Notes: generated by a model not told the origin, from the sequence alone. Positions 50,993 through 59,770 are shown, counted from the first letter of the stretch. The stretch is DNA of 64,000 nt from Modestobacter italicus (GCF_019799965.1 NZ_JABGCJ010000001.1:372001-436000); one strand, 5' to 3'. A program made the numbers and translations.

Positions 50993-51481
50993 TCAGTCGC
51001 GGACCGGCCAGGCGACGACCGGGCCGAGCAGGCCACCGTCGAGCACCAGGCCGTCCGGGCCCCGGGCCTCGTCCGCCTGTTCGTGACTGCCGGCCGCATG
51101 GGCCACCGCGGCCAGCAACAGGGTCAGCTCGGCCCGGTCGACGCCCGCGGTCAGGTCGGCGAGGTCGACCGGCTGCCCGTCGGCGAGGCTGGCCGCGGCC
51201 CGCAGCAGGCGCAGCTCACCACCCGTGCCTGCGATGGCCCCGGTGCGCAGCGCCTGGTCCAGGTCGCCCCAGAGCACCGCCGCCCACGGGCCACCGTCTG
51301 CGGCGTCCTCGTCCAGGGCGATGTCGATCAGCCCGGCCGCCTGCAGTCGGGACAGCCACGACCCGGAGTTGGCCAGCAACAGCACCGCCGCCTCGGCCGC
51401 ATAGTCGCCGACCGCGGCACGCAACAGCGCGCTCTCCACGTCGACCAGGTCCAGGTCGGCTGCCCGTGGTCCACCGATCAC
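50993..51481 (-). CDS. Hypothetical protein
   Basis: Acidic soluble protein of 162 residues, Ala/Leu-rich and helical (VESALLRAAVGDYAAEAAVLLLANSG, AELTLLLAAVAHAAGSHEQA). No family recognised. GTG 51481 is chosen because GAGGAGG lies upstream and the earlier frame is not protein-like. It stands head to head with the gene at 51585. Confidence 0.6.
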   Translation of the reverse strand: MIGGPRAADLDLVDVESALLRAAVGDYAAEAAVLLLANSGSWLSRLQAAGLIDIALDEDAADGGPWAAVLWGDLDQALRTGAIAGTGGELRLLRAAASLADGQPVDLADLTAGVDRAELTLLLAAVAHAAGSHEQADEARGPDGLVLDGGLLGPVVAWPVRD

Positions 51482-51584
51482 CGCCGGCCACCTCCTCGCG
51501 TCGGCCCCAACTGTGCACCCGCCGTCCGACAGAACCGAGCCGGCGACGCTTCTCGGCGTCGCGCCGAGGCGCCATGCTGGCCGC

Positions 51585-51959
51585 GTGGCCGGTCCCGAGC
51601 ACGCAGCCCTGTTCCGCATCCAAGAGCGCTACGCGGCCACCGCAGCCGCGCGCGCCCGGCTGGTGAACCCGCACATGCTGAGCCCGGGCGAGGCGGTACG
51701 GCTGGTGGCCGGCCTCGGCGGCGGGAGCCTGGCCTACACCGACGACGCCGAGCCCCAGGTCCAGGACGCCGACCTGCTCGCCGCGCTCAGCCTCCTGCCG
51801 GGACTGCGCGCCGAGCTGGACGACCTGGAGATCGGGCTCCAGACGATGGCCCGGGGCGAGGGGGCGACCTGGTCGCAGATCGCCGAGGCGTCCGGGCTGG
51901 ACGACGCCGAGGCCGCCCAGCAACGGCACGAGCGGCTGGTCCGGCGAGCTGCGGGCTAG
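51585..51959 (+). CDS. Hypothetical protein with helix-turn-helix-like C-terminus
   Basis: Protein of 124 residues. The C-terminal third, ATWSQIAEASGLDDAEAAQQRHERL, looks like a helix-turn-helix of the type in small DNA-binding proteins; the centre is helical (LLAALSLLPGLRAELDDLEIGLQ). GTG 51585 is assumed. Its TAG stop shares the bases CTAG with the stop of the convergent HAD gene. Confidence 0.6.
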   Translation: MAGPEHAALFRIQERYAATAAARARLVNPHMLSPGEAVRLVAGLGGGSLAYTDDAEPQVQDADLLAALSLLPGLRAELDDLEIGLQTMARGEGATWSQIAEASGLDDAEAAQQRHERLVRRAAG

Positions 51960-52711
51960 AGCTGCGCCAGGACCTCCCGGACGTCGGCCGGGCTGGCGGC
52001 GACGGCGACCGCCCCGGCGGTGGCGAGCTCGCCGGGCGGGGCCGGACCCCAGCCGGCGCCGATGCAGGGCACCCCGTGCGCCCGCGCGCCGAGCACGTCG
52101 TGCGACCGGTCGCCGATCAGCACCGGCCGCTCGCCGTCCGGGTGCGCGGCCAGCGCCGCGGCCACCACCTGTTCCTTGTGCCGCACCGCGCCGTCCAGTG
52201 TCGCGCCGTGCACGCTGGCGAACTCGGGGAGCAGGCCGACGTGCGCCAGGATCCGCAGCGCGAACGGCTCGGGCTTGCTGGTCGCCACGGCCAGCACGGC
52301 CCCGTCGGCCCGCAGCGCGGACAGCAGCTCCGGGATGCCGGGGTAGACCGGAGCCTCGAGCATCGCGGCGCGACCCGGCGGCCGACCGGTCACAGCGGCG
52401 GGGGCGCCCGGGCCCGGCGGCTGATCGGGCGCAGCGCCGCCCGTGTAGTGCGACCGGTAGGCGACCACCGCGCGGTCGACGTCGTCCCCGCGCAGGCCGA
52501 AGGCGGCGGCGAACCCCTCCCACAGCGGTGGACCGACCATCGACCGCAGCTGGTCCTCGGTGGGCTCGGGCAGGCCGAGCTCCGCCACGGCGACCCGGAT
52601 CGACGCCCAGATGCTCGGGGTCGAGTCGACCAGCGTGCCGTCGAGGTCGAAGAGCACCAGCCGACCGGCCTTTTCCCGTCCGACCAACGAGCTGGTTCCA
52701 TGAAGCTTCAA
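51956..52711 (-). CDS. HAD-superfamily hydrolase (phosphoglycolate-phosphatase-like)
   Basis: HAD-IA hydrolase of up to 251 residues: motif I LVLFDLDGTLVDST, a helical cap, motif II AVATSKPEPFAL, Lys in VRHKEQVV, and motif IV LIGDRSHDVLGARAHG. It may dephosphorylate phosphoglycolate or a related sugar phosphate. No ATG or GTG is well placed; TTG 52711 and TTG 52687 are the options, and the first gives a short extra N-terminus. The cap has an unusual Pro/Gly/Ala-rich stretch (GGAAPDQPPGPGAPAAVTGR). Confidence 0.82.
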   Translation of the reverse strand: MKLHGTSSLVGREKAGRLVLFDLDGTLVDSTPSIWASIRVAVAELGLPEPTEDQLRSMVGPPLWEGFAAAFGLRGDDVDRAVVAYRSHYTGGAAPDQPPGPGAPAAVTGRPPGRAAMLEAPVYPGIPELLSALRADGAVLAVATSKPEPFALRILAHVGLLPEFASVHGATLDGAVRHKEQVVAAALAAHPDGERPVLIGDRSHDVLGARAHGVPCIGAGWGPAPPGELATAGAVAVAASPADVREVLAQL

Positions 52712-52741
52712 GTAACTGACACCCCTCGGAGGACCCTCGCG

Positions 52742-53140
52742 ATGACCCGGACCCAGCCCGCACCCACCACCGCCCGCGACGCCGACATGATCCGAGCCGT
52801 CCGGGCCGCGGCGGTCGTGTCCGTGGTGGTGCTGCTCTGGCAGTTCGCCACCGCCGGACAGGTGATGAGCGAGGCCGACGCGATGGACGCCCACGGCGCC
52901 GGGGCGATCGCGCTGCACGTGGCCGGCGCGCTGCTCGTGGCCGCCACGCTGCTGCACGCCCGCGCCGGTGGTGCGCGGTGGCCGGTGGTCGTGGCCGGCG
53001 CCGTGTTCGTCGCCGGATTCGTGCAGGCCGCGATCGGCGACGCCGGGGACATGGCCGCGCACGTCCCCGGGTCGCTCGTCCTCGCCGTCGGCACGGTCTG
53101 GGTCACGGCCTGGGCGTTCCAGCGACGCCAGGTGCCCTGA
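52742..53140 (+). CDS. Small membrane protein
   Basis: Protein of 132 residues with four helices (about 22-38, 55-70, 79-95 and 105-125), His and Asp in the loops (AHGAGAIALHVAG, IGDAGDMAAHVPG) that could bind metal or heme. It resembles DUF6220-type proteins; family not certain. ATG behind CGGAGGA. The last 38 bp overlap the convergent cobK gene. Confidence 0.7.
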   Translation: MTRTQPAPTTARDADMIRAVRAAAVVSVVVLLWQFATAGQVMSEADAMDAHGAGAIALHVAGALLVAATLLHARAGGARWPVVVAGAVFVAGFVQAAIGDAGDMAAHVPGSLVLAVGTVWVTAWAFQRRQVP

Positions 53141-53870
53141 GCCGTTCGTCCAGCCACGTCAGCGCCTCCTCGACGGTCGCCGCGGTCGGCACCCCCGCCG
53201 GCAGCGGCGGCCGGCGCACCAGCACCACCGGCACGCCCAGCTCGCGGGCGGCGGTCAGCTTGGCCTCGGTCAGGTGCCCGCCGGAGTCCTTGGTGACGAC
53301 GACGTCCACGTCGTGCTCGCGCATCAGCGCCAGCTCGTCGGCGACGCTGAACGGGCCGCGGTCCAGCAGCAGGGTCGCCCCGGGCGGCAGCGGCTCGTCC
53401 GGCGGGTCCACCGAGCGCACCAGCACCCGGCCGGGCAGTGCGGCGAAGGCACCGATCCCCTGCCGACCGGTGGTGAGGAAGACGCTGCGGTACCCGGCGA
53501 CCGCCTCGGCCGCAGCGGCCAGCGAGTCGACATGTCGCCATGTGTCCCCGGGCTGCGGGGTCCAGCCCGGGCGCTGCAGCCGCAGGAGCGGGGTGCCGTG
53601 GGCAGCTGCGGCGGTGGCCGCCGAGGCGGTGATCTGCGCGGCGAACGGGTGGGTGGCGTCGACCACGGCGCGCGGCCGGTGCTCGGCCAGCCAGGCGGCC
53701 AGCCCGTCGGCGCCCCCGAACCCGCCGATCCGCACCCGCCCCGCCGGGAGCACCGGATCGGCGACCCGCCCGGCCAGCGAGGACAGCACGTCGACGTCCC
53801 GCTCGACCAGCGCGGCGGCCAGCCGGCGAGCCTCCCCCGTCCCGCCCAGCACCAGCACCTGACCGCTCAC
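53103..53870 (-). CDS. cobK: Precorrin-6A reductase
   Basis: NADPH-dependent reduction of precorrin-6A to 6B. Protein of 255 residues: N-terminal GGTGEARRLAAALV nucleotide loop, SLAGRV, RIGGFGGADGLAAWL, VVDATHPFAAQITASA and VVTKDSGGHLTEAKL near the end, the family signatures. GTG start behind GGAGACGGC. It is transcribed away from cbiD with about 100 bp between starts. Confidence 0.94.
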   Translation of the reverse strand: MSGQVLVLGGTGEARRLAAALVERDVDVLSSLAGRVADPVLPAGRVRIGGFGGADGLAAWLAEHRPRAVVDATHPFAAQITASAATAAAAHGTPLLRLQRPGWTPQPGDTWRHVDSLAAAAEAVAGYRSVFLTTGRQGIGAFAALPGRVLVRSVDPPDEPLPPGATLLLDRGPFSVADELALMREHDVDVVVTKDSGGHLTEAKLTAARELGVPVVLVRRPPLPAGVPTAATVEEALTWLDERLRAPGVAGTPRP

Positions 53871-53971
53871 GCCGTCTCCGCACCGAGGATCGGCTGGCCG
53901 CGGTGACCGCTCGGCCGGACACCGCATCGAGCCGTACCTCGACGAGTGGCACGACCAGGGAGGATGGTGCC

Positions 53972-55054
53972 GTGAGCAGGGACGGCAGCGCGGGGCTGCG
54001 GCACGGCTGGACGACGGGCGCCTGCGCGACCGCGGCCACCACCGCCGCCTACACCGCGCTGCTGACCGGCGAGTTCCCCGACCCGGTGTCGATCGACCTG
54101 CCGGGCGGCAGGCACCCGGCCTTCGCCCTCGCCAAGGAGCACCTGGCCGACGGCGAGGCCGGCGCGAGCATCGTCAAGGACGCCGGCGACGACCCCGACG
54201 TCACCCACGGAGCGCTGGTCAGCGCCCGGGTCACCCACGGCGCGCCGGGCAGCGGGGTGGTCTTCCGAGCCGGGGAGGGCGTGGGCACGGTGACCAAGCC
54301 CGGGCTGCCGCTGGCCGTGGGCGAGCCGGCGATCAACCCGATGCCCCGGCAGTTCATCCGCGAGCACGTCGCCGCGGTCGCGCGAGCGCACGGCGGCACC
54401 GGGGACGTCGTCGTCGAGGTGTCGGTGGAGAACGGGGCCGAACTGGCCCGCCGCACCTGGAACCCGCGGCTGGGCATCCTGGGCGGGCTGTCCATCCTGG
54501 GGACGACCGGGGTCGTCGTCCCCTACTCCTGCTCGTCCTGGATCGACTCGATCCGCCGCGGCATCGACGTGGCCCGCGCCGCCGGGCGGGACCACGTCGC
54601 CGGGTGCACCGGGTCGACCAGCGAGCGGGTGGCGCAGGAGCTGCACGGGCTCCCCGAGGACGCCCTGCTGGACATGGGCGACTTCGCCGGCGCGGTGCTC
54701 AAGTACCTGCGCCGTCACCCCGTCCCCCGGCTGACCGTGGCCGGGGGCATCGGCAAGCTGGCCAAGCTCGCCGAGGGCCACCTGGATCTGCACTCCGCCC
54801 GCTCGCAGGTCTCCTTCGCCGCCCTGGCCACCCTGGTGGGCCAGGCGGGCGGCAGCCCCCAGCTGGTCGACGGCGTCCGGACGGCGAACACTGCGCTCGA
54901 CGCGCTGCACCAGTGCCAGGCCGCCGGGCTGCCCCTGGGCGACCTGGTCGCCGCCGGTGCCCGCCGGACGGCGGAGGGCGTGCTCCGCGAGGCGCCGGTC
55001 GAGGTCGACGTCGTGGTGATCGACCGCGCCGGCACCATCGTCGGCCGTGCCTGA
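53972..55054 (+). CDS. cbiD: Cobalt-precorrin-5B (C1)-methyltransferase CbiD
   Basis: Protein of 360 residues with LRHGWTTGACATAATTAAY at the N-terminus, VKDAGDDPDVTHG, VGTVTKPGLPLAVGEPAINPMPR, and GILGGLSILGTTGVVVPYS, which define CbiD. It methylates C1 and, in the anaerobic route, acts after acetaldehyde loss. Here it occurs with the oxygen-dependent CobG; no CobF is seen. GTG 53972 follows GGAGG at a good distance. Confidence 0.95.
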   Translation: MSRDGSAGLRHGWTTGACATAATTAAYTALLTGEFPDPVSIDLPGGRHPAFALAKEHLADGEAGASIVKDAGDDPDVTHGALVSARVTHGAPGSGVVFRAGEGVGTVTKPGLPLAVGEPAINPMPRQFIREHVAAVARAHGGTGDVVVEVSVENGAELARRTWNPRLGILGGLSILGTTGVVVPYSCSSWIDSIRRGIDVARAAGRDHVAGCTGSTSERVAQELHGLPEDALLDMGDFAGAVLKYLRRHPVPRLTVAGGIGKLAKLAEGHLDLHSARSQVSFAALATLVGQAGGSPQLVDGVRTANTALDALHQCQAAGLPLGDLVAAGARRTAEGVLREAPVEVDVVVIDRAGTIVGRA

Positions 55055-55061
55055 CGAAGGA

Positions 55062-55112
55062 CCCCGCTGCCCCCCACCGCTGGCAAGCTCGCGGCGGGCC
55101 CCTGCAGCGGGG
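55062..55112. terminator. Inverted repeat between convergent cbiD and cobM
   Basis: CCCCGCTGC (55062-55070) pairs with GCAGCGGGG (55104-55112) across a 33-base G+C-rich loop that can fold further. It sits between the two convergent stops. Confidence 0.45.
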
Positions 55113-55116
55113 CCGG

Positions 55117-55857
55117 TCATCGGGTCCGGGTGGTCGAGTAGAGGTGGCTGTCCAGGAACTGCTCGGCGGCCAGCACCCGGCCGACGACCACCACCGCCGT
55201 CCGTCGCACCCCGGCGTCGCTGACCTGCCGGGCGATGTCGGCGAGCGTGCCGCGCAGCACCAGCTCGTCGTCCCGGCTGGCCCTGGCGACCACCGCCACC
55301 GGGCAGTCGGCGCCGTAGTGCGCGGCCAGCTCCGGCGCCAGGACGTCCATCCGCTGCACGGCCAGGTGCAGCACCAGCGTCGCGCCGGTCGCCGCGTAGG
55401 CGGCGAGCTGCTCCCCCGGCGGCATCGGTGTCGACCGGGCCGACGTCCGGGTCAGGACGACGGACTGCGCCACCCCCGGCACGGTGAGCTCGCGCTTCAG
55501 CGACGCGGCCGCCGCCGCGAACGCCGGCACCCCGGGGACGACGTCGTAGGGCACCCCCGCCGCGTCCAGCCGGCGCATCTGCTCGGCCATCGCGCTGTAC
55601 ACCGAGGGGTCGCCGGAGTGCAGCCGGGCGACGTCCAGCCCGGCCTCGTGCGCGGCGACCAGCTCAGCGGTGATCTGGTCCAGGTCGAGGTCGGCGGTGT
55701 CGACCAGCCGGGCGCCGGCGGGGGCGGTGTCCAGCAGCTCGCGGGGCACCAGCGCCCCGGCGTAGAGGCAGACCGGCGACGACGCGATCAGCCGCGCCGC
55801 CCGCACGGTCACCAGGTCCGCAGCCCCGGGCCCAGCCCCGATGAAGTGCACGGTCAC
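55117..55857 (-). CDS. cobM: Precorrin-4 C11-methyltransferase
   Basis: Tetrapyrrole methylase of 246 residues: VHFIGAGPGAADLVTVRAARLI at the start, VCLYAGALVP, VARLHSGDPSVYSAMAEQM and YDVVPGVPAFAAAAA, as in CobM/CbiF. GTG 55857 is the likely start. It lies downstream of cobL on the same strand, separated by a repeat-bearing gap. Confidence 0.95.
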   Translation of the reverse strand: MTVHFIGAGPGAADLVTVRAARLIASSPVCLYAGALVPRELLDTAPAGARLVDTADLDLDQITAELVAAHEAGLDVARLHSGDPSVYSAMAEQMRRLDAAGVPYDVVPGVPAFAAAAASLKRELTVPGVAQSVVLTRTSARSTPMPPGEQLAAYAATGATLVLHLAVQRMDVLAPELAAHYGADCPVAVVARASRDDELVLRGTLADIARQVSDAGVRRTAVVVVGRVLAAEQFLDSHLYSTTRTR

Positions 55858-55896
55858 GACATCACTCCGCACCAGTGCACACGAATCCGCACGCAC

Positions 55897-55966
55897 TTTC
55901 GCGCGCGAAAGCGTGCGTACTCACGCGCGCGAAAGCGTGCGTACTCACGCGCGCGAGAGCGTGGGC
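55897..55966. repeat. About three tandem copies of a 24-bp unit between cobL and cobM
   Basis: The unit TCACGCGCGCGAAAGCGTGC plus GTAC is complete at 55921-55944. A nearly full copy precedes it (55899-55920) and a degenerate one follows (55945-55966). Within the first copy, GCACTTTCGCGC and GCGCGAAAGCGTGC form a stem with one bulge. The array fills the gap between the cobL stop and the cobM start. Confidence 0.8.
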
Positions 55967-55968
55967 GG

Positions 55969-57180
55969 TCATCTCTGCACGCTCCAGATGGTCACCGGGA
56001 GGGCCGGCCGGAACGCCTGGAAGCCGCCGACCGGCTGGGCGTGCGCGACCGACAGCCGGGTCAGCGAGCCGCCGCAGCGGCCGTGCCACTCGGCGAGCAC
56101 CGCCTCGCTCTCCAGCGTCACCGCGTTCACCACCAGCCGTCCGCCGGGTGGCAGCGCGGCCCAGACGGTGTCCAGCAGCAGCGGGGTGGTCGCGCCGCCC
56201 CCGACGAAGACGGCGTCCGGGGTGGGCAGCTCGACGAGTGCATCGGGCGCCTCACCGCGGACGACCTGCAGACCGGGGACGCCGAGCCGGTCGGCGTTGC
56301 GGGCGATCCGCGCCGCCCGCTCCGGGTCGGCCTCCACGGCGACCGCCCGGCAGGACGGGTGCACCCGCATCCACTCGATGCCGATGGAGCCGGCGCCGGC
56401 GCCGACGTCCCAGAGCAGCTGGCCGGGCAGCGGGGCCAGCCGGGCCAGCGTCACCGCCCGGACGTCGCGTTTGGTCAGCTGGCCGTCGGACTCGAAGGCG
56501 TCGTCGGGCAGTCCCGGGACGGTGGGCAGCGGCACGGTGCCCGGATCGGCGACGACCTCGACGGCGGTGACCACCAGCGGGTCGGTCTCCGGGTGCGCCC
56601 ACTCCGCGGCGGTGCCGGTGAACCGCCGCTCCGCGTCGCCGCCGAGCTGGGCCAGGGCGGTGAGCCGGCTGGCGCCGGAGCCGGAACCGGCGAGCAGCGC
56701 GGCGACGTCGGCCGGGGTGCGGGTGTCAGAGCCGAGCACCAGCAGCCGCCGGCCGGGGGTGGCGTGCGGGAGGACCAGCGAGACCGGCCGGCCGACCACC
56801 GAGACGACCGTGGTGTCCTCGACCGCCCAGCCCAGCCGGGCGCAGGCCAGGCTCACCGACGAGGGGTGCGGCACGACGTGGACGGCATCCGCGCCGAACA
56901 GCCGCACCAGCGAGGTGCCGACGCCGGAGAGCATCGGGTCACCGCTGGCCAGCACCACGACCCGCCGGCCGGGGTGCTCGGTGGGCAGCGCGGCGAGGGC
57001 CGGGGCCATCGGCGAGGGCCACGGCACCCGCTCGGCGATGACCTCGCCGGGCACCAGCCCCAGCTGCCGGGCGCTGCCGCGCAGCACCTCGGCGGCCGCG
57101 ACCGTCCGCCGGGCCGCCGGGGACAGCCCGTCCCACCCGTCGGCGCCGATGCCGACGACGGTCACCGCGAACGTGCTCAC
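55969..57180 (-). CDS. cobL: Precorrin-6Y C5,15-methyltransferase (decarboxylating)
   Basis: Fusion of CbiE- and CbiT-like domains, 403 residues. The N-half is a tetrapyrrole methylase (VTVVGIGADGWDGLSP, VVLASGDPMLSGVG). The C-half is a class I methyltransferase with LLWDVGAGAGSIGIEWM and AVAVEADPERA. It methylates C5 and C15 and decarboxylates the C12 acetate. GTG start overlaps the def stop by GTGA. Confidence 0.95.
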   Translation of the reverse strand: MSTFAVTVVGIGADGWDGLSPAARRTVAAAEVLRGSARQLGLVPGEVIAERVPWPSPMAPALAALPTEHPGRRVVVLASGDPMLSGVGTSLVRLFGADAVHVVPHPSSVSLACARLGWAVEDTTVVSVVGRPVSLVLPHATPGRRLLVLGSDTRTPADVAALLAGSGSGASRLTALAQLGGDAERRFTGTAAEWAHPETDPLVVTAVEVVADPGTVPLPTVPGLPDDAFESDGQLTKRDVRAVTLARLAPLPGQLLWDVGAGAGSIGIEWMRVHPSCRAVAVEADPERAARIARNADRLGVPGLQVVRGEAPDALVELPTPDAVFVGGGATTPLLLDTVWAALPPGGRLVVNAVTLESEAVLAEWHGRCGGSLTRLSVAHAQPVGGFQAFRPALPVTIWSVQR

Positions 57181-57734
57181 GCGGGGAGGTCGCCCTCGGG
57201 GCCGGCCGCCTCGGCGAGCAGCCGCTCGCGCACGTCCGCCGGCAGCCGGTCGACGTAGACGGTGCCGTCGAGGTGGTCGACCTCGTGCTGCAGGCAGCGG
57301 GCGGCCATGCCGGTGGCCTCGATGGCGGTCGGGTCACCGTTGAGGTCGACCCCGTCGACCCGGGCGCGGAAGGCCCGCTCCAGCTCGGCGTAGGGACCGG
57401 GCACCGACAGGCAGCCCTCCTCGGTCACCTCGACCGCCGGCTCGTCACCGACCGGCTCGAGCACGGTGAGCACCGGGTTGACCACGTAGCCGACCACGTC
57501 CTCGCCGTCGGCGTCCGGGCAGTCGATGACGAAGACCCGGGCGTCGACACCGATCTGGTTGGCGGCCAGCCCGACCCCGTCGGCGGCGGTCATGCTCGCG
57601 AACATGTCCAGCACGAGGTGCCGCAGAGGGCGGTCGAACTCGGTGACCGGGGTGCAGGGACGGTGCAGCACGGGGTTGCTGCCGTAGGTGACGATCGGCC
57701 GGGCGACGCCGTCGTAACGGCCGGGCAGGCGCAT
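57177..57734 (-). CDS. def: Peptide deformylase
   Basis: Removes the N-formyl group from new proteins. 185 residues with all three motifs: GVGLAANQIG, EGCLSVPG (metal-binding Cys) and HEVDHLDG (metal-binding His pair and catalytic Glu). ATG 57734 lies eight bases after a -10 box, so the transcript is probably leaderless. Coupling with cobL is unusual. Confidence 0.95.
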   Translation of the reverse strand: MRLPGRYDGVARPIVTYGSNPVLHRPCTPVTEFDRPLRHLVLDMFASMTAADGVGLAANQIGVDARVFVIDCPDADGEDVVGYVVNPVLTVLEPVGDEPAVEVTEEGCLSVPGPYAELERAFRARVDGVDLNGDPTAIEATGMAARCLQHEVDHLDGTVYVDRLPADVRERLLAEAAGPEGDLPA

Positions 57735-57742
57735 GACCGTCG

Positions 57743-57748
57743 ATCCTA
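57743..57748 (-). promoter_or_regulatory. -10 box TAGGAT, leaderless start of def-cobL
   Basis: On the minus strand TAGGAT is followed by eight bases and the ATG of def. Confidence 0.55.
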
Positions 57749-57773
57749 GGGACCCCCGCCGGCCGCGCCTCCC

Positions 57774-57779
57774 TACAGT
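57774..57779 (+). promoter_or_regulatory. -10 box TACAGT, leaderless start of cobD
   Basis: TACAGT is followed by eight bases and ATG 57788. The def promoter faces the other way only 26 bp upstream. Confidence 0.55.
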
Positions 57780-57787
57780 GGCCGCCG

Positions 57788-58759
57788 ATGTCCTCCCTCG
57801 CTGCACGTGCGCTGCTCCCCGCGGCGAGCTCGGCGACCGCCGCCGGCCTCGCGCTCGGGGCCGCCGCCGACCTGCTGTTCGCCGATCCCCGCCGGGGGCA
57901 CCCGGTGGCCGGGCTCGGCCGGGCGGCCGGCGCGCTGGAGCGGCTCACCTGGCGGGACTCGCGCGCCGCCGGGGTCGCGTACGCCACGGCGTGCGTGGGG
58001 ACGGCGACCGCCCTGGGCGCCGTGCTGCACCGGGTCACCGCCGACCGGCCGGGGGCGCGCACCGCGGTCACCGCCGTCGCGACCTGGGCCGTGCTCGGTG
58101 GCACCTCGCTGGGCCGGGTCGCCACCACCATGGAGCAGCACCTGGCCGCCGGCGACCTGCCCGCTGCCCGCGCGCACCTGTCGAGCCTGGCCGGCCGGGA
58201 CCCGAGCGGTCTGGGCGAGCCCGAGCTGGTGCGGGCCACCGTCGAGTCGGTCGCGGAGAACACCTCGGACGCCGCTGTCGCACCGCTGTTCTGGGGCGCG
58301 GTCGCCGGGCTGCCGGGGCTGCTCGGCTACCGGGCGGCGAACACCCTGGACGCGATGGTCGGGTACCGGTCGGACCGTTACGCCCGGTTCGGCTGGGCGG
58401 CCGCCCGGTTCGACGACGTCGTCAACTGGGTGCCCGCCCGGCTCACCGCCGCGCTCACCGTCGCGACGGCCCCGGTGGCCGGGGGCTCGGCCGGCGCGGC
58501 CTGGCGCGTCTGGCGCCGGGACGGTGCTGCGCATCCCAGCCCGAACGCCGGCCGCTGCGAGGCAGCGCTCGCCGGTGCGCTGGGCCTGCGGCTCGGTGGC
58601 CGCAACGTCTACGGCACCCGGGTCGAGGAGCGCCCGACGCTGGGCGACGGCCGGCCGCCGGTCCGGGCCGACGTCCGCCGGGCGGTGCGGCTGTCCCGGG
58701 CGGTCTGGACCGGGGCCGCCGTCCTGGCCGCGGTGAGCCGGCTCCCCCTCCGCAGCTGA
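57788..58759 (+). CDS. cobD: Adenosylcobinamide-phosphate synthase (CobD/CbiB)
   Basis: Membrane enzyme attaching the aminopropanol arm to adenosylcobyric acid. 323 residues with LLFADPRRGHPVAGLGR, VESVAENTSDAAVAPLFW, NTLDAMVGYRSDRY, FDDVVNWVPARLTA and PSPNAGRCEAALAGALGLRLGG-type blocks that define the family, plus several helices. Gene symbols differ between schools (cobD or cbiB). Confidence 0.95.
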   Translation: MSSLAARALLPAASSATAAGLALGAAADLLFADPRRGHPVAGLGRAAGALERLTWRDSRAAGVAYATACVGTATALGAVLHRVTADRPGARTAVTAVATWAVLGGTSLGRVATTMEQHLAAGDLPAARAHLSSLAGRDPSGLGEPELVRATVESVAENTSDAAVAPLFWGAVAGLPGLLGYRAANTLDAMVGYRSDRYARFGWAAARFDDVVNWVPARLTAALTVATAPVAGGSAGAAWRVWRRDGAAHPSPNAGRCEAALAGALGLRLGGRNVYGTRVEERPTLGDGRPPVRADVRRAVRLSRAVWTGAAVLAAVSRLPLRS

Positions 58760-58766
58760 CCACGGT

Positions 58767-58788
58767 CTCGTGACCATTCGTTCACGAG
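58767..58788. terminator. Short hairpin after cobD
   Basis: CTCGTGA (58767-58773) pairs with TCACGAG (58782-58788) across eight bases, seven bases after the cobD stop. The rest of the 212-bp gap up to the next gene holds a lone TTGACG at 58860 and no other clear signal. Confidence 0.45.
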
Positions 58789-58971
58789 GCGTGAGCGCAG
58801 GTCGTGGTGGCGTCGCGACGCCTGCGACGAGTGGGCACCCGGCGGAGCCCAGCGGTAACTTGACGATCACCAGATGCGGTCGTGTCCCCCGGGAGCGATG
58901 GGGCGCCGGTCGAGCCCACGGCACGACGTCCTCACCACCAGAAACGCGGTGCGCCTGCAGAGAGCGGGTCG

Positions 58972-59670
58972 ATGATGTCCGCCACCACAGCTCCGTCCCG
59001 CCAGCACGCGGCCGCGGGCCAGGCCCGCCGGCCGGCTGCGTGCGGCCCCGCGGCCGGCCGCTTCCGCGGTGACCTCGCCACCGACCAGTGGTGGTGGTCC
59101 CCTGAACTGCACGCGCTGCTCGGGCTGGCCACCGGCTCCGTGCGGCCGTCGGTCGAGGGGCTGCTCTCCGCCGTCCACCCCGACGACCGGCCCGCCGTCG
59201 GGGCGGCTCTGGCGACCGCGAGCAGGACCGGGGCGCCCTCCGCCCGGGAGCACCGGGTGCTGCTGGCCGACGGCTCCGCCCGCCCGGTCCTGCTGGTCTG
59301 CGAGCCGGAGGTCGACCCGGACGGCACGGTGACCGCCCTGACCGGGCTCGTCCTCGACCTCACCGGCAGCCGGCCGGCCGCCGACGACGACGAGCAGCTG
59401 CGCCACCTGGAGACCGAGGTGGAGCAGCTGCGCAGCGCGATGGCCAGCCGGGCCTCGATCGAGCAGGCCAAGGGCATCCTCATGCTGCTGATGGGCTGTG
59501 GCGACCAGGTCGCGTTCGACCTGCTGGCGCACATCTCCAGCCACACCCACCGCAAGGTGCGCGAGGTCGCCGTCGCCATCGTCGAGTCGGCCAGCGGCCG
59601 GTCCCAGCTGCCGGACGACGTGCGCGAGATCCTGCACGACGCCTGCCCGCCGGCCCGCAGCACGGTCTGA
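58972..59670 (+). CDS. PAS-ANTAR regulator
   Basis: Protein of 232 residues. A degenerate PAS fold (FRGDLATDQWWWSPELHALLGL, VHPDDRPAVGAALA, VLDLTG) is followed by a coiled coil (LRHLETEVEQLRSAMASRASIEQAKGIL) and an ANTAR domain (IEQAKGILMLLMG, AFDLLAHISSHTHRKVREVA). ANTAR proteins bind paired RNA hairpins to prevent termination. Its signal and target RNAs are unknown. ATG 58972 or 58975. Confidence 0.9.
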   Translation: MMSATTAPSRQHAAAGQARRPAACGPAAGRFRGDLATDQWWWSPELHALLGLATGSVRPSVEGLLSAVHPDDRPAVGAALATASRTGAPSAREHRVLLADGSARPVLLVCEPEVDPDGTVTALTGLVLDLTGSRPAADDDEQLRHLETEVEQLRSAMASRASIEQAKGILMLLMGCGDQVAFDLLAHISSHTHRKVREVAVAIVESASGRSQLPDDVREILHDACPPARSTV

Positions 59671-59770
59671 CGCACCCGCCCTCCCCGGTCAGGCGCGCGC
59701 AGGAGAGGATGCCGGGATCGCCCGACGCCTGTGCGCGGCCGGGCCGGGACGAGGGAGGGGGACGGCGGCG

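Noticed and set aside
53521-53546. Third copy of the cobG-type palindrome inside cobK (CATGTCGCCATGTG)
   Set aside because: Only a short, imperfect inverted repeat; the CGGCCATGTT arms are not present.
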